Assembly (NCBI RefSeq): GCF_016031615.1
Contig: NZ_JACYXC010000001.1
Coordinates: forward strand, 4,836,001 to 4,900,000
DNA length: 64,000 nucleotides
From: Streptomyces pactum
GTDB lineage: Bacteria > Actinomycetota > Actinomycetes > Streptomycetales > Streptomycetaceae
Direction: 5' to 3'
The notes under the pieces are model-generated. The model did not search any database. It saw nothing but the letters and a program-made list of their open reading frames with translations, and was not told where the DNA came from. Positions 1-11,415 of the stretch are shown here, piece after piece. A program made the translations under genes and the position numbers. The stretch's first letter is position 1. Every line of letters starts with the position of its first letter.

Positions 1-1050
1 CTGCTTGGCCTTGATGTCGGCCTTGAACTGGTCGACGGTGTAGCCGTTCAGCCCGGCCGTGTCCAGGTTGAAGGTGACGGCGCCGGGCGTGCCGGTGGCG
101 TCGGCGAAGGCGACCGCGATGATGTCGTAGTTCGACGGCACGTCGCTGATCTTCTGCACCGTGGCGCCGTTGTTGAAGTTCTGCCAGTAACCGGTGACCG
201 CGTGCTTGGGCACCGGGTGCGGCTGGCCGCCGCCCGGCCCCTCGGCGGTGCGGCCGGTGACCGCCGCCGACTTGGGCGACTCACCGGCGGAGTTCACCGC
301 GGAGACCTGGAACTGGTACGAGGTCGCCGGGGTCAGCCCGGTGACCGTCGCGGAGGCCCCGGAGACGGACTGCACCCGGGTCCCGTCGCGGTAGACGTGG
401 TAGCCGGTCGCACCGGTGACCGGGCTCCACGACAGGTCGATGGAGGTGGACGTGGCGGTGCCGGTCCGCAGGCCGGAGGGGGTGGCCGGCACCGGCAGCT
501 GGGGCCCGCCCGGTCCGGTCAGCGAGATGTCGTCGGCGTGGTAGGCCGGCTGGCCGTACCAGCCGTGCGTGTAGACCGTCACCGAGGTGGTGTTCGGGCC
601 GGTGCGGAACTGGGTGGTCAGCTGCCGCCAGTCGTTCGCGGAGGAGGTCCAGGTGGAGACGTCGGTGGTCCCGGTGCCCTTGGCGCCGAGGTAGATGTAG
701 GAGCCCTGCACCCAGCCGCTGAGCTTGTAGTCCGAGTTCGGCTGGACGGAGACGGTCTGCGAGCACAGCGCCTGGTCGGTGCCGGCCGGGGTGGCCTTCA
801 GGGCCGACGTGCCGCTGTGCACCGGGCTGCTGACGGTGGTGCCGCTGCCGCCGGAACACGTCCAGCCGTCCAGGCCGGTCTCGAAGCCGGGGTTGCGGGC
901 CAGGTTGGTGTCGGCCGCGGCGGCCGACCCGCCCAGGGCCACCAGGCCGGTCGTCGCCAGGGCCGCCGAGACGGCCGCGGACGCCGCGCGGGACAGGGAG
1001 CGCCCGCGCCGGCGGCGGCCGGCGCCCAGGGCGCGTGGTGCACGGTGCAT
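1..1050 (-). CDS. Secreted GH18 chitinase, C-terminus beyond window edge
   Basis: Probable secreted chitinase; 350 residues are visible and the rest lies left of position 1. Residues 1-46 are a twin-Arg-like, Ala-rich signal peptide ending near AAAAD. A carbohydrate-binding beta-sandwich follows (about 48-180, opening NLARNPGFETGLDGW). A fibronectin type III domain spans about 187-275, and a Gly/Pro linker leads to the start of a GH18 barrel near 283 (HAVTGYWQNFNNG). The catalytic DxxDxDxE strand would lie outside the window, so activity cannot be checked. ATG at 1048-1050 has a GGAGG box 6 bases upstream. The order CBM-FnIII-GH18 is typical of streptomycete chitinases. A DasR-like operator lies about 300 bases upstream, so control by N-acetylglucosamine signalling is likely. 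Family call is firm; substrate is inferred. Confidence 0.88.
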   Translation of the reverse strand, partial: MHRAPRALGAGRRRRGRSLSRAASAAVSAALATTGLVALGGSAAAADTNLARNPGFETGLDGWTCSGGSGTTVSSPVHSGTSALKATPAGTDQALCSQTVSVQPNSDYKLSGWVQGSYIYLGAKGTGTTDVSTWTSSANDWRQLTTQFRTGPNTTSVTVYTHGWYGQPAYHADDISLTGPGGPQLPVPATPSGLRTGTATSTSIDLSWSPVTGATGYHVYRDGTRVQSVSGASATVTGLTPATSYQFQVSAVNSAGESPKSAAVTGRTAEGPGGGQPHPVPKHAVTGYWQNFNNGATVQKISDVPSNYDIIAVAFADATGTPGAVTFNLDTAGLNGYTVDQFKADIKAKQ

Positions 1051-1356
1051 GTCTGCCTCCGTGGGGAAGTGGGGTGGGAGTGAAGCGGTGCGTGGGGAGG
1101 GGTGCCGGGGAGCGGGGGAGTCCGGTGTCCGGGGAGGAGCCCGGGCCGGCGGACGGGGGGGCGGGGGCGTGGGGCGGGGCGGGACGTGGGTGGGGCGGGG
1201 ACGGGGTGCCCGGGGAAATCCGGGCAGGGGACGGCCGTGGAGGTGCGGGGAAGTGCCGGCGGGCACGGTGAAGTACGGGCAGGTGCGGGGAAGTTCAGAC
1301 AGGTGCGGGAGGTGCGTGGGGAGTGTTCCGCCGGCGGTGGCCGTCTGGGCGTACAA

Positions 1357-1383
1357 GGTGGTCCAGACCAATGCCGTTGTCAA
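1357..1383 (-). promoter_or_regulatory. DasR-responsive element (dre) with adjoining -35 box
   Basis: Positions 1357-1372 read GGTGGTCCAGACCAAT. The core TGGTCCAGACCA differs from the perfect dre palindrome TGGTCTAGACCA at one central base. On the minus strand a TTGACA hexamer (1378-1383) lies just upstream, so the operator sits inside the probable promoter of the chitinase gene. DasR, the GlcNAc-sensing GntR repressor, is known to bind such sites before chitinase genes. The about 300-base leader between site and ATG is unusually long and G-rich (1051-1350), with no gene seen in it. Confidence 0.75.
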
Positions 1384-1580
1384 GACGTCGCGCACACACG
1401 CTCCGTGACGGGAGGGGAACTGTTCTCTCGCGCGGCATTGGTGGATAAGGTGCTGAACCACCGGGGGAACCGCCCGGCCGCGCCCGCGGAACCCCCGGGA
1501 GGCGGCCGAGGGACACCGGGGCGGAAGAGAAGACCTGCGGTCGCCGAGCCGCCCGGCGCCGAAGTGAACGGGGTAGCCGA

Positions 1581-2480
1581 GTGCCCACCGCGATAGCCGT
1601 CACCAGCCGCGAGCTGGTCCTCCCGCCGACCGACGGGCAGACCCCGCCGGCCGTGGTGCTCCCGCCCCCGGACGAGCAGCCCCTGGAGACCGCGCTCGCC
1701 GAGACCGCCGCCCTGCTGGACCGGCAGGGTCACCTCGTGGTGCTCCACCCCGCCGCCGACCCGCCCGCCGTCGCGCAGCGCCTGCACACCGTTCGCGCGC
1801 TGCTGGAGAGCGACCGGATCGCCCTGCTGCCGCTGGAACTGCCGCCGCTCGCCGTCGCGGTGCTCGCCCGTCAGCTGCGCCGACTGACGGTGTGCGACCT
1901 CAGCCCCGGCGTACTGGCCTGCGCCGCACGGCTGCTGACGCACTATCTGCACGCCGGGGCCCGGCTGAACAGCGTCGCGCGGCTGGACCGGGTGCCGGTC
2001 GGGCTCACCTCGCACGTCTCGTCGTGGCTGCCCGGTGCCCAGTTCGGCGTGCTCGCCCACCCCACCCCGAAGCTGGTCCGGATCGGCGGCGGGGAGGACA
2101 CCCTGCCCGCCCCCGGCTACCCCACCGAACTCACCGTCGCGCACAGCCACCCCGACCAGCACCCCCGCGGCACCGACTGGGTCACCGGAACCCTCGCCGC
2201 CCAGTGGCGGACCAGCGGCGTCCAGGAGGTCCCGCTGCCCGCGCAATCGGCGCGCTGGTGGGGCACCGGCCGGCTGACCGAGTTCACCGCCGCGATCGGC
2301 GACCTGTCCGTGCTCTACCAGCTGGTCACCTCGGTACGCCGGACCGGGTGCCACTGGTGCGGGCAGGACCTGCTCGGCGACCGCTGCGCGTTCTGCTCCG
2401 CCCCGGTGCCGCGGGACGGCGGCGGCCCGCTCGGCGCCCTCCCCGCCACCGCCCGCCCCGCCCTGACCCGCCGCCCCTGA
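1581..2480 (+). CDS. Conserved Tad-locus protein with C-terminal zinc ribbon
   Basis: Function unknown. This 299-residue protein starts with GTG and precedes cpaB by 31 bases, so it is probably the first gene of the pilus operon. The N-terminal two thirds are Leu/Ala/Pro-rich, with no catalytic motif I recognise. The C-terminus carries CHWCGQDLLGDRCAFC (about residues 254-270), a CxxC-x8-CxxC zinc ribbon. There is no signal peptide or membrane segment, so it is probably cytoplasmic. No strong ribosome site lies before the GTG (only a G-run at 1570-1573), and 530 bases of non-coding DNA separate it from the divergent chitinase gene. Confidence 0.65.
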   Translation: MPTAIAVTSRELVLPPTDGQTPPAVVLPPPDEQPLETALAETAALLDRQGHLVVLHPAADPPAVAQRLHTVRALLESDRIALLPLELPPLAVAVLARQLRRLTVCDLSPGVLACAARLLTHYLHAGARLNSVARLDRVPVGLTSHVSSWLPGAQFGVLAHPTPKLVRIGGGEDTLPAPGYPTELTVAHSHPDQHPRGTDWVTGTLAAQWRTSGVQEVPLPAQSARWWGTGRLTEFTAAIGDLSVLYQLVTSVRRTGCHWCGQDLLGDRCAFCSAPVPRDGGGPLGALPATARPALTRRP

Positions 2481-2511
2481 GTCCCGCCCTTCGAACGAGG
2501 TTCTCCGTCCC

Positions 2512-3231
2512 ATGAATGTTCGCCAGCGACGCGGCGTCATCCTGCTGATCCTGTCCGGCCTGTGCGCCCTCGGCGCGTTCGCCGGGGTGCTCGCGGTCAT
2601 CGACGACGTGGAGTCCAAGGTCGGCCCGGAGACCACCGCGTACAAGCTCAAGGCGGACATACCCGCGTACCGGGCGCTCGGCGAGGGCGAGTTCGAGAAG
2701 GTCTCGATGCCGGAGCGGTGGCTCCCGGAGACCGCGGTCACCGACCTCGCCGGCATCCGCGGCAAGATCGCCGTCACCCCGCTGCGCAAGGGCTCGCTGC
2801 TCCAGACCGACATGATCGTGGACCGGCCGGCCCTGCGGCCCGGGGAGCAGGAGATCGCCATCATGATCGACGCCGCCACCGGGGTGGCCGGCAAGATCAC
2901 CCCGGGGGCCGCCGTCAACATCTACGCCACCTTCGAGGGCACCCGGGAGGGTGAACCCGCGGTCTCCCAGCTGATCGTGGCCGGCGCCCGCGTCATCGAC
3001 GTCGGCAGGCTCACCGCCCTGGAACCGGACGCCGACGACGACCGGCGGCCCGGTGAGGCGGTGCCCATCACCTTCGCCCTGACCACCCCGGACGCCCAGC
3101 GCGTCGCCTACGCCGAGTCCTTCGCGACCCATGTGCGGCTCGCACTGGTCGCCCCCGGCGGGGACACCGCCGTCGCCCCGGACGAGCGTACGTACACCCT
3201 CGACGGCGACACCCAGGAGGCGGACCGGTGA
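2512..3231 (+). CDS. cpaB: Flp pilus assembly protein CpaB (SAF domain)
   Basis: CpaB/RcpC-like component of the Tad pilus, thought to act at the cell envelope around the growing pilus. The 239-residue protein has one N-terminal membrane segment (about residues 8-30). A SAF/beta-clip domain follows (about 42-110, containing IPAYRALGEGEF and GKIAVTPLRKGSLL) and then a C-terminal RcpC-type region (GVAGKITPGAAVNIY). Its stop overlaps the GTG of the next gene by 4 bases, so translation is probably coupled. Length and order match actinobacterial Tad loci. Confidence 0.85.
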   Translation: MNVRQRRGVILLILSGLCALGAFAGVLAVIDDVESKVGPETTAYKLKADIPAYRALGEGEFEKVSMPERWLPETAVTDLAGIRGKIAVTPLRKGSLLQTDMIVDRPALRPGEQEIAIMIDAATGVAGKITPGAAVNIYATFEGTREGEPAVSQLIVAGARVIDVGRLTALEPDADDDRRPGEAVPITFALTTPDAQRVAYAESFATHVRLALVAPGGDTAVAPDERTYTLDGDTQEADR

Positions 3232-4976
3232 CGATCAGGGTCCTCGCGGCCGTCGGCGACCCGGAGGCGGCGCGGGTGCTGGACGGGCTGCTCGGCCGGC
3301 TCCCGGACGCCGAACCCCTGCCCCGGGCCGGCGACTCGGCCCGGCTGCTGGACACCCTCGGCGGGCTGCCGGCCGCGGACCTGCCGGAGGTGGTGCTGGT
3401 CCACGAGGACATCGGGCCCACCCCCGCCCTGGAACTCATCCGCGAGGTGGCGCTCCGCTTCCCCGCGGTCGGCGTGGTGCTGCTGACCGCCGACGCCGGA
3501 CCCGCCCTGTACGCGGCGGCGATGGACTCCGGCGCCCGCGGCGTCGCCGGGCTGCCGCCGGCCGGCGACGAACTGGCCGCCCGGGTGCGCGCCGCCGCCC
3601 GGTGGGCCACCGGCGTGCGCCGCCACCTCGGCGGCGGGCAGGCCCCGCCGCCCGGGCCCGGCGGCACCCTGGTCGCGGTCACCGGCGCCAAGGGCGGGGT
3701 GGGGACCACCGTCACGGCGGTGCAGCTGGCCCTCGCCGCGGCGGCCGCCGGGCGCGAGGTGGCCCTGGTGGACCTCGACCTGCAGTCCGGTGACGTCGCC
3801 TCCTACCTCGACGTGCAGTTCCGGCGCTCCATCGCCGACCTGGCGCAGATCACCGACATCACCCCGCGGGTGCTCCAGGAGGCGGTGTTCACCCACCGCA
3901 CCGGGCTCGGCCTGCTGCTGGCCCCCGCCGACGGGGAGCGCGGCGAGGAGGTCACCGACACCGCCGCCCGGCACATCCTGAGCGCCCTGCGGTCCCGCTT
4001 CGAGGTCGTGGTGGTGGACTGCGGCACCCACCTCACCTCCGCCGGCGCCGCGGCCGTCGAGGCCGCCGACACCGCCCTGCTGGTCACCACCCCGGACGTG
4101 GTCGCGGTACGGGCCGCCAAGCGCGTGGTGCGGCTGTGGGACCGGCTCCGCGTCCGCAAGGCCGAGGACACCCTCACCGTGGTCAACCGGCACACCCGCG
4201 CCGCCGAGATCCAGCCCCGGCTGGTGGCACGGGCCACCGGCACCCGTGCCGCCCGGACCACCGTCCCGGCGGGCTACAAGGAACTGCAGCCGGCCGTGGA
4301 CTCCGGCCGGATGCACGAACTGGACCCCCGGTCCGCGGTGCGCCGCGCGCTGTGGGCGCTGGCCGGGGAGCTGGGCCTGGTCACCGTCGCCGCGGACGGC
4401 GGGGAGCACCGCGGCGGCGGGACCTCCGCCCGCGCCCTGCCCGGCCTGCGCCGCCGCCGTGCCATAACGGCCGGTCCGGCGGAGTCCGGCGGCGACGGCA
4501 CCCCACCGCCCGGCCCGGACGGCACCGGCCCGGGGGCCCTCACCCGGGTGCCCTCCGGCCGCTTCGGCCGCCGCCGCGGCGAGCGCGGCCCGCGCGGTGA
4601 CGGGGGCGCCCGCGACGACCGGGGACAGGTGACCGTGGAGTTCCTCGGCGTGCTGCCGATGGTGCTCGGGGTGCTGGTGGTGCTCTGGCAGTGCGTCCTG
4701 ACCGGCTACACCTACTCCCTGGCCGGCGACTCGGCGGACCGGGGGGCGCGGGCCGGCGCGGCGGCCCGCGGCGGCGGGGGTGCCGCGGCCTGCGCGGCGG
4801 CGGCGCTGGAGGAACTGCCCGCGGCCTGGCGGGAGAACACCACCGTGGACTGCGGCCGGGACGGCGCGCTGTGGCGGGCCACGGTCCGGGTCCGGGTGCC
4901 GGCGGTCTTCCCCGGCGCGGCCCACCTCCCCTGGACGGTGACCGGCACCGCGGGCGCGGCGGCGGAGGAGACCTGA
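3228..4976 (+). CDS. cpaE: CpaE/TadZ-like ATPase joined in frame to a TadE-like minor pilin
   Basis: One open frame of 582 residues with two modules. Residues 1-130 resemble the receiver-like N-terminus of CpaE/TadZ. Residues about 145-400 are a MinD-type ATPase with a deviant Walker A (GAKGGVGTT, about 153-161) and VDLDLQSGDV; it is expected to localise the pilus machine. After a Pro/Gly/Arg linker a TadE-like pilin follows: RGQVTVEF leader, hydrophobic helix, and a short domain with two Cys. No stop separates them. An in-frame GTG at 4548, with a G-run about 11 bases upstream, would give a separate 142-residue TadE of normal size. So the region may make a fusion, a separate pilin, or both. 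Normally these are two genes. Confidence 0.8.
   Translation: MTIRVLAAVGDPEAARVLDGLLGRLPDAEPLPRAGDSARLLDTLGGLPAADLPEVVLVHEDIGPTPALELIREVALRFPAVGVVLLTADAGPALYAAAMDSGARGVAGLPPAGDELAARVRAAARWATGVRRHLGGGQAPPPGPGGTLVAVTGAKGGVGTTVTAVQLALAAAAAGREVALVDLDLQSGDVASYLDVQFRRSIADLAQITDITPRVLQEAVFTHRTGLGLLLAPADGERGEEVTDTAARHILSALRSRFEVVVVDCGTHLTSAGAAAVEAADTALLVTTPDVVAVRAAKRVVRLWDRLRVRKAEDTLTVVNRHTRAAEIQPRLVARATGTRAARTTVPAGYKELQPAVDSGRMHELDPRSAVRRALWALAGELGLVTVAADGGEHRGGGTSARALPGLRRRRAITAGPAESGGDGTPPPGPDGTGPGALTRVPSGRFGRRRGERGPRGDGGARDDRGQVTVEFLGVLPMVLGVLVVLWQCVLTGYTYSLAGDSADRGARAGAAARGGGGAAACAAAALEELPAAWRENTTVDCGRDGALWRATVRVRVPAVFPGAAHLPWTVTGTAGAAAEET
4548..4976 (+). CDS. tadE: TadE-like pseudopilin (possible internal start)
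   Basis: Alternative reading of the end of the preceding frame. From GTG 4548 the 142-residue product has an Arg-rich cytoplasmic leader, the prepilin-peptidase motif G|QVTVEF with Glu at +5, a hydrophobic segment (LGVLPMVLGVLVVLWQCVL) and a small extracellular domain with two Cys. That is the standard TadE layout and length. Cleavage by the locus's own A24 peptidase (13449-14195) would release it from the CpaE moiety even if it is made as a fusion. The start is uncertain because no good ribosome site is visible. Confidence 0.5.
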   Translation: MPSGRFGRRRGERGPRGDGGARDDRGQVTVEFLGVLPMVLGVLVVLWQCVLTGYTYSLAGDSADRGARAGAAARGGGGAAACAAAALEELPAAWRENTTVDCGRDGALWRATVRVRVPAVFPGAAHLPWTVTGTAGAAAEET

Positions 4977-4977
4977 G

Positions 4978-7971
<2,994 letters not shown>

Positions 7972-8213
7972 CCGGGCCCGCGCCGCGGGACGGCACCGAA
8001 GACGAGGGACACGCCAGGTCCGCGGGCGGCCTGCCCGGCGGCACCCGGCACCTCGATCAGCGGGTCCCGTGGGCAGGACGGGGCGGCACCACGGGCAGGA
8101 CGGCACCACGGGGGAGAGGACACCGGGGATGCGAGGGGCACCGGGGGGGGGGAAGGGGCACCGGGGATGAGAGGGGATGAGAGGGGACCGAGGATGAGGA
8201 GGGCCGGCGCCCG
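7972..8213. other. tadB-tadC spacer, G-rich low complexity
   Basis: These 242 bases hold no convincing gene. A 70-codon reading begins at ATG 7968, overlapping the tadB stop, and ends at 8180. It is Gly/Arg-rich and built on repeats of GGGGCACCGGG and GATGAGAGGG (about 8105-8195), so I treat it as non-coding. The unusual G8 tract near 8149 is a likely spot for miscalled length. The tadC ribosome site (AGGAGGG, about 8197-8203) closes the spacer. Confidence 0.5.
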
Positions 8214-9110
8214 ATGAGCGGACCGGGACTGCTGCTCGCCCTCGCCATGGGCCTGTCCGTGGCGGGCATCGCCTACGGCATCGCGCTCTGCCGCAGCGAG
8301 GCGAAACTCCCGCCCGACCTGGCGGTCGCCCTGGAGGTGGGCGCCACCCGCACCACCGCGGTGGGCTCCGCAGTGGACCGGCTCGGCATGCGCTGGGCGC
8401 CGCTGGTGCTGCGGCTGATGGGCGACAAGCGGGTCGCCCGGGTGCGCCGCCGGATCGACCTGGCGGGCAACCCGGGCGGTCTGACCGTGGACCGCTACGC
8501 CGCCCGCCGCGCGGTCTACGGCATCCTCGGCTTCGGCGGCGCGCTGGTGATGCTCGCCAAGGGCCAGCTGGTGGCGGCGGTGCTGCTGGTCGCGTTCGGC
8601 GTGTTCTGGATCGAGGTCGGCATCTGGGCGGCGGTACGGGAGCGGAAGGACGCCATCGAGCGGACCCTGCCGGACTTCCTCGACGTGCTGGCGGTGGTGG
8701 TCAGCGCCGGGCTCGGCTTCCGGCAGGCACTGGACCGCGTCGCGGACAAGTACCAGGGGCCGTGGGCCGACGAACTGCGCATCACCCTGCGGCAGATGGA
8801 CATGGGCGTCAGCCGCCGGCAGGCGTTCGAGGAACTGCGCAGGCGCAACGACTCCGAGCAGGTCGCCCAGTTCGTCACCGCCCTCCAGCAGGGCGAGGAG
8901 CTGGGCGCCCCGATCGTGGACACACTGATCGCCATCGCGAACGACATGCGCCGCACCGACGCCCAGAACGCCCGCCGCCGGGCCGCCCGGGCGGTCCCCA
9001 AGGCCACGATGGTGATCACCACCTTCATGGTCCCGGGCACCATGATCCTCCTCATCGCCGGGTTCTTCCTCGGCTCCGGCACCGACTTCGGTACCGTCAC
9101 CGGCGACTGA
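8214..9110 (+). CDS. tadC: TadC platform protein (type II secretion F domain)
   Basis: Second inner-membrane platform protein of the Tad pilus, partner of TadB. It is 298 residues with membrane segments near residues 2-22, about 105-140 and the C-terminus (ATMVITTFMVPGTMILLIAG). The T2SSF domain spans about 148-265 (DFLDVLAVVVSAGLGFRQAL, MDMGVSRRQAFEELRRR, FVTALQQGEELGAPI). ATG 8214 has a strong AGGAGGG box. Intact and of normal length. Confidence 0.9.
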   Translation: MSGPGLLLALAMGLSVAGIAYGIALCRSEAKLPPDLAVALEVGATRTTAVGSAVDRLGMRWAPLVLRLMGDKRVARVRRRIDLAGNPGGLTVDRYAARRAVYGILGFGGALVMLAKGQLVAAVLLVAFGVFWIEVGIWAAVRERKDAIERTLPDFLDVLAVVVSAGLGFRQALDRVADKYQGPWADELRITLRQMDMGVSRRQAFEELRRRNDSEQVAQFVTALQQGEELGAPIVDTLIAIANDMRRTDAQNARRRAARAVPKATMVITTFMVPGTMILLIAGFFLGSGTDFGTVTGD

Positions 9111-9656
9111 CGCCCCGTCGGCCGGCCACCCCGGCGTGGGCCCGCGGCGCCCGGGGCGGACGGTATCGAAACGGTTGCCGTTGCCCGCAAAACCTTCGCG
9201 GCTGCAACGCGTTATGGAAGAGTCGGTACCCGGCCGCCCGAACCGCCAGGCCCGGCCGGTCCGGGCGGCCGTACCGGCGCGGACCCCGGCCCCGCGCGGT
9301 ACCCGGGTGGCTCGGCGGGAGGGGGTGGCAGGCGATGGGCCACGGTGGCGCGCCCGCACGCCCGCCGTCCGCCGGTGGCGCCCCCGTCCGCCCTTCGGCT
9401 CCCGGCGGCGCCCCCGTACGCCCGCCGGCTCCCGGTGGCGCGCCCGCGCCCGCGCCGTACCCCGGCGGTGCACCCGCGCACCGGCCGCCCCGCGGGGGTG
9501 AACCCGCGCACGCCGCGGGCGGATCGCGCCCGGTGCCCTGTTCCGGGGCCGGTTCCCCGGCGTACGTTTCTTCTGCCGCGTCGTCTGTCGCGGGCGGCAG
9601 CACGGGGGTCGGATCGCCGGACCAGCAGGGGACGGCAGCCCATGAAGGGGAACACG
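9111..9656. other. Spacer before the pilin gene, with proline-rich repeat coding capacity
   Basis: About 540 bases between tadC and the pilin gene. A less GC-rich patch at 9160-9225 could hold a pilin promoter, but no hexamers are convincing. From 9335 an ATG with a G-rich box (9318-9325) opens a frame of imperfect GGAPVRPxAP repeats (9343-9480), roughly four copies of 30-36 bases, that runs over the pilin gene in another frame. The bias is that of repeated GC-rich DNA, not of a known protein, so I do not call a gene. Confidence 0.45.
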
Positions 9657-9830
9657 ATGGGAAAGCGCGTTGTGCGGAACAACGTGACGGGCGACCGGGG
9701 GCAGACCTCGATCGAGTACCTGGGCATCATCGCCGTGGTGGTCGCCATCGCCCTGGTGCTGATGACCACGGACTTCGGCAGCATGATCGCGGGGGCCATC
9801 TCGGACGAGATCGCCAAGATCACCGGCTGA
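9657..9830 (+). CDS. flp: Flp/Tad major pilin
   Basis: Main pilus subunit, 57 residues as drawn. Motif G|QTSIEYLG, with Glu +5 and Tyr +6 after the cleaved Gly, is the class IVb Flp signature. The hydrophobic core IIAVVVAIALVLMTT and a short C-terminal tail complete a standard Flp. I chose ATG 9657 because AAGGGGA sits 6 bases upstream; ATG 9642, five codons earlier, is in frame and also possible. The leader would be removed by the peptidase at 13449-14195. Confidence 0.88.
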   Translation: MGKRVVRNNVTGDRGQTSIEYLGIIAVVVAIALVLMTTDFGSMIAGAISDEIAKITG

Positions 9831-9850
9831 CCCGAGGGCTTACCGGTCGG

Positions 9851-10789
9851 ATGTCCGCACCGAACACCGGACCCCGCGCCCCGTCCCGCCCCCGCCCGCC
9901 CGGCACACCGCCGGACCGGGCGCCGCACCGCCGCCCTCCGGGCCGTGCTCCGGCCCCGCCCTCGGGGCCCCTGCTCCGGGCCGCGCTGCGTTCCGCGCGC
10001 CGCCGGGGTGACGCGGGCCAGGCGTTCCCCTCTACCTCACCGCCGTCGCCGGGCTGCTCTTCCTCGCGCTCGCCTACTTCGCCGTGGGCCGGGCCGGCGC
10101 CATCCGCAACGAGGGGCAGACCGCCGCCGACGCCGCGGCCCTCGCCGCCGCGCAGGCCCACCGCGACCAGTTGCGCACCGCGCTGCTCCGCTCCGTCCTC
10201 GACGGCGGCGACTGGGCCGACCTGCTCCAGGGGCGCGGCCCGGGAGCCCCGGCCGCGTGCGCGGAGGCGGCCCGGTTCGCGGACCGGAACGGCGCGGACC
10301 TGACCGGCGCCGGCTGCCTGCCCGGCCATCTGCCGACCTCCTTCACGGTGACGGTCAGGACCCGGGACACCGTGGGCCGGTCGGTCATCCCGGGCACCGA
10401 GGACCGGCACGCCAGGGCGACGGCCCGGGCGGTCGTGGAACCGCGCTGCGTCCCCGACCCGGTGGCCGTCCCGCCCTCCCCGGGCCCCCGTACCGGACCC
10501 CACCGCGTCCCGCCCCTGGCGCACCCGGCGGCCGGGACGGCACCGCCGGGGACGGGGACGAGGACGAGGCCCGGGAGGGGGGCCGCAGGGGGACGAGGAC
10601 GAGGGCGGGGACGAGGCCAGGGACGGGTCCGCCGGGGACGAGGGGGAGGACGGAGCGCGTGGGAACCGCGGCGGGAAACCGCCACTGGGGCTCGACTGCG
10701 ACGGGGAGCCCCTGGTGATCGACCCCGGGCACCCCGAGCTCTTCCCCGAGGCGAAGGACCTGTTCTCGGTGCGCCTCGCCGACCGATGA
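9851..10789 (+). pseudogene. TadG-like pilus protein, interrupted by three -1 frameshifts
   Basis: Tad-locus TadG-like protein in three frames. Frame one, from ATG 9851, carries a Pro/Arg-rich leader to RRGDAGQAF. The frame is lost at the C4 run 10027-10030; one more C restores LYLTAVAGLLFLALAYFAVG and NEGQTAADAAALAAA, a typical TadG membrane helix and helix-start. A second -1 shift lies within about 10441-10550, and a third near the G5 run 10588-10592, where one more G would return to frame one. The frame then ends with an acidic linker and LDCDGEPLVIDPG...FSVRLADR before TGA 10787-10789. The restored ends are coherent, so either the gene broke recently or three homopolymers are undercalled. 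If real, the strain lacks this component. Confidence 0.75.
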
Positions 10790-10823
10790 AGGACGCACGA
10801 GCGACGAGCGAAGGGCTTCCCTG

Positions 10824-11408
10824 ATGAGGATGCGGCCAACGACCCGGCGCCGGTGGCGCCTGCTCCCCGTGGTGTTCGCCTCGGCCTGCGCCCTGGTGCT
10901 CACCGGCTGCGGCGGCGGGGACGGGGGCGGTGACGACGACGGAACGGCGGCCCCCACCCGCACCGCGCCACGGGCCACCGGCGACCCCGGGCCGGCCCCC
11001 GCCGCCCGGCCGACCGAGGTCATCGGGGAGGCCAGGGGCCCGGCCGGGGTGGTGGTCACGCTCCACTCGGCGGTCCGCGACGAGGGGGGCTTCGTCACCG
11101 TCCAGGGCACCGTCACCAACCGCGGGTCCAAGTCGTTCAACGCGCTGACCTGGCGGTCGAAGGAGACCGAACTGCACTCGCAGTCCTCCCTCTCCGGCGC
11201 CTCCCTGGTCGACCAGGCCGGACGGAAGCGGTACCTGATCCTCCGTGACACCGACGGCGAGTGCCTGTGCACCACCGGGCTGGTCGGCATCAAGGTGGGG
11301 GAGAGCCGGCCGGTCTTCGCCCAGTTCCCGGCGCCGCCGAAGGACGTCACCGAGGTGGACTTCCACCTCCCCGCGATGCCGCCGATCCGCGTCGAGCTCA
11401 CCGGGTGA
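10824..11408 (+). CDS. Secreted lipoprotein of the Tad locus
   Basis: 194-residue lipoprotein. A basic n-region (RMRPTTRRRWR) and hydrophobic core end in the lipobox LTGC with the lipidated Cys at residue 29. A Gly/Asp/Thr/Pro-rich tether follows, then a beta-rich domain (about residues 70-194, VVVTLHSAVRDEGGFVTVQG) with a CLC pair near 150. It resembles small extracellular DUF4352-like immunoglobulin folds, but I cannot assign a family firmly. Position between the TadG-like and OmpA-like genes suggests a role in anchoring the pilus at the cell surface. Confidence 0.75.
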   Translation: MRMRPTTRRRWRLLPVVFASACALVLTGCGGGDGGGDDDGTAAPTRTAPRATGDPGPAPAARPTEVIGEARGPAGVVVTLHSAVRDEGGFVTVQGTVTNRGSKSFNALTWRSKETELHSQSSLSGASLVDQAGRKRYLILRDTDGECLCTTGLVGIKVGESRPVFAQFPAPPKDVTEVDFHLPAMPPIRVELTG

Positions 11409-11415
11409 ACCGGCC

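Noticed and set aside
281..859. 192-codon minus-strand frame inside the chitinase
   Set aside because: Out of frame with the signal peptide, CBM and FnIII sequence that runs from 1050 to the window edge.
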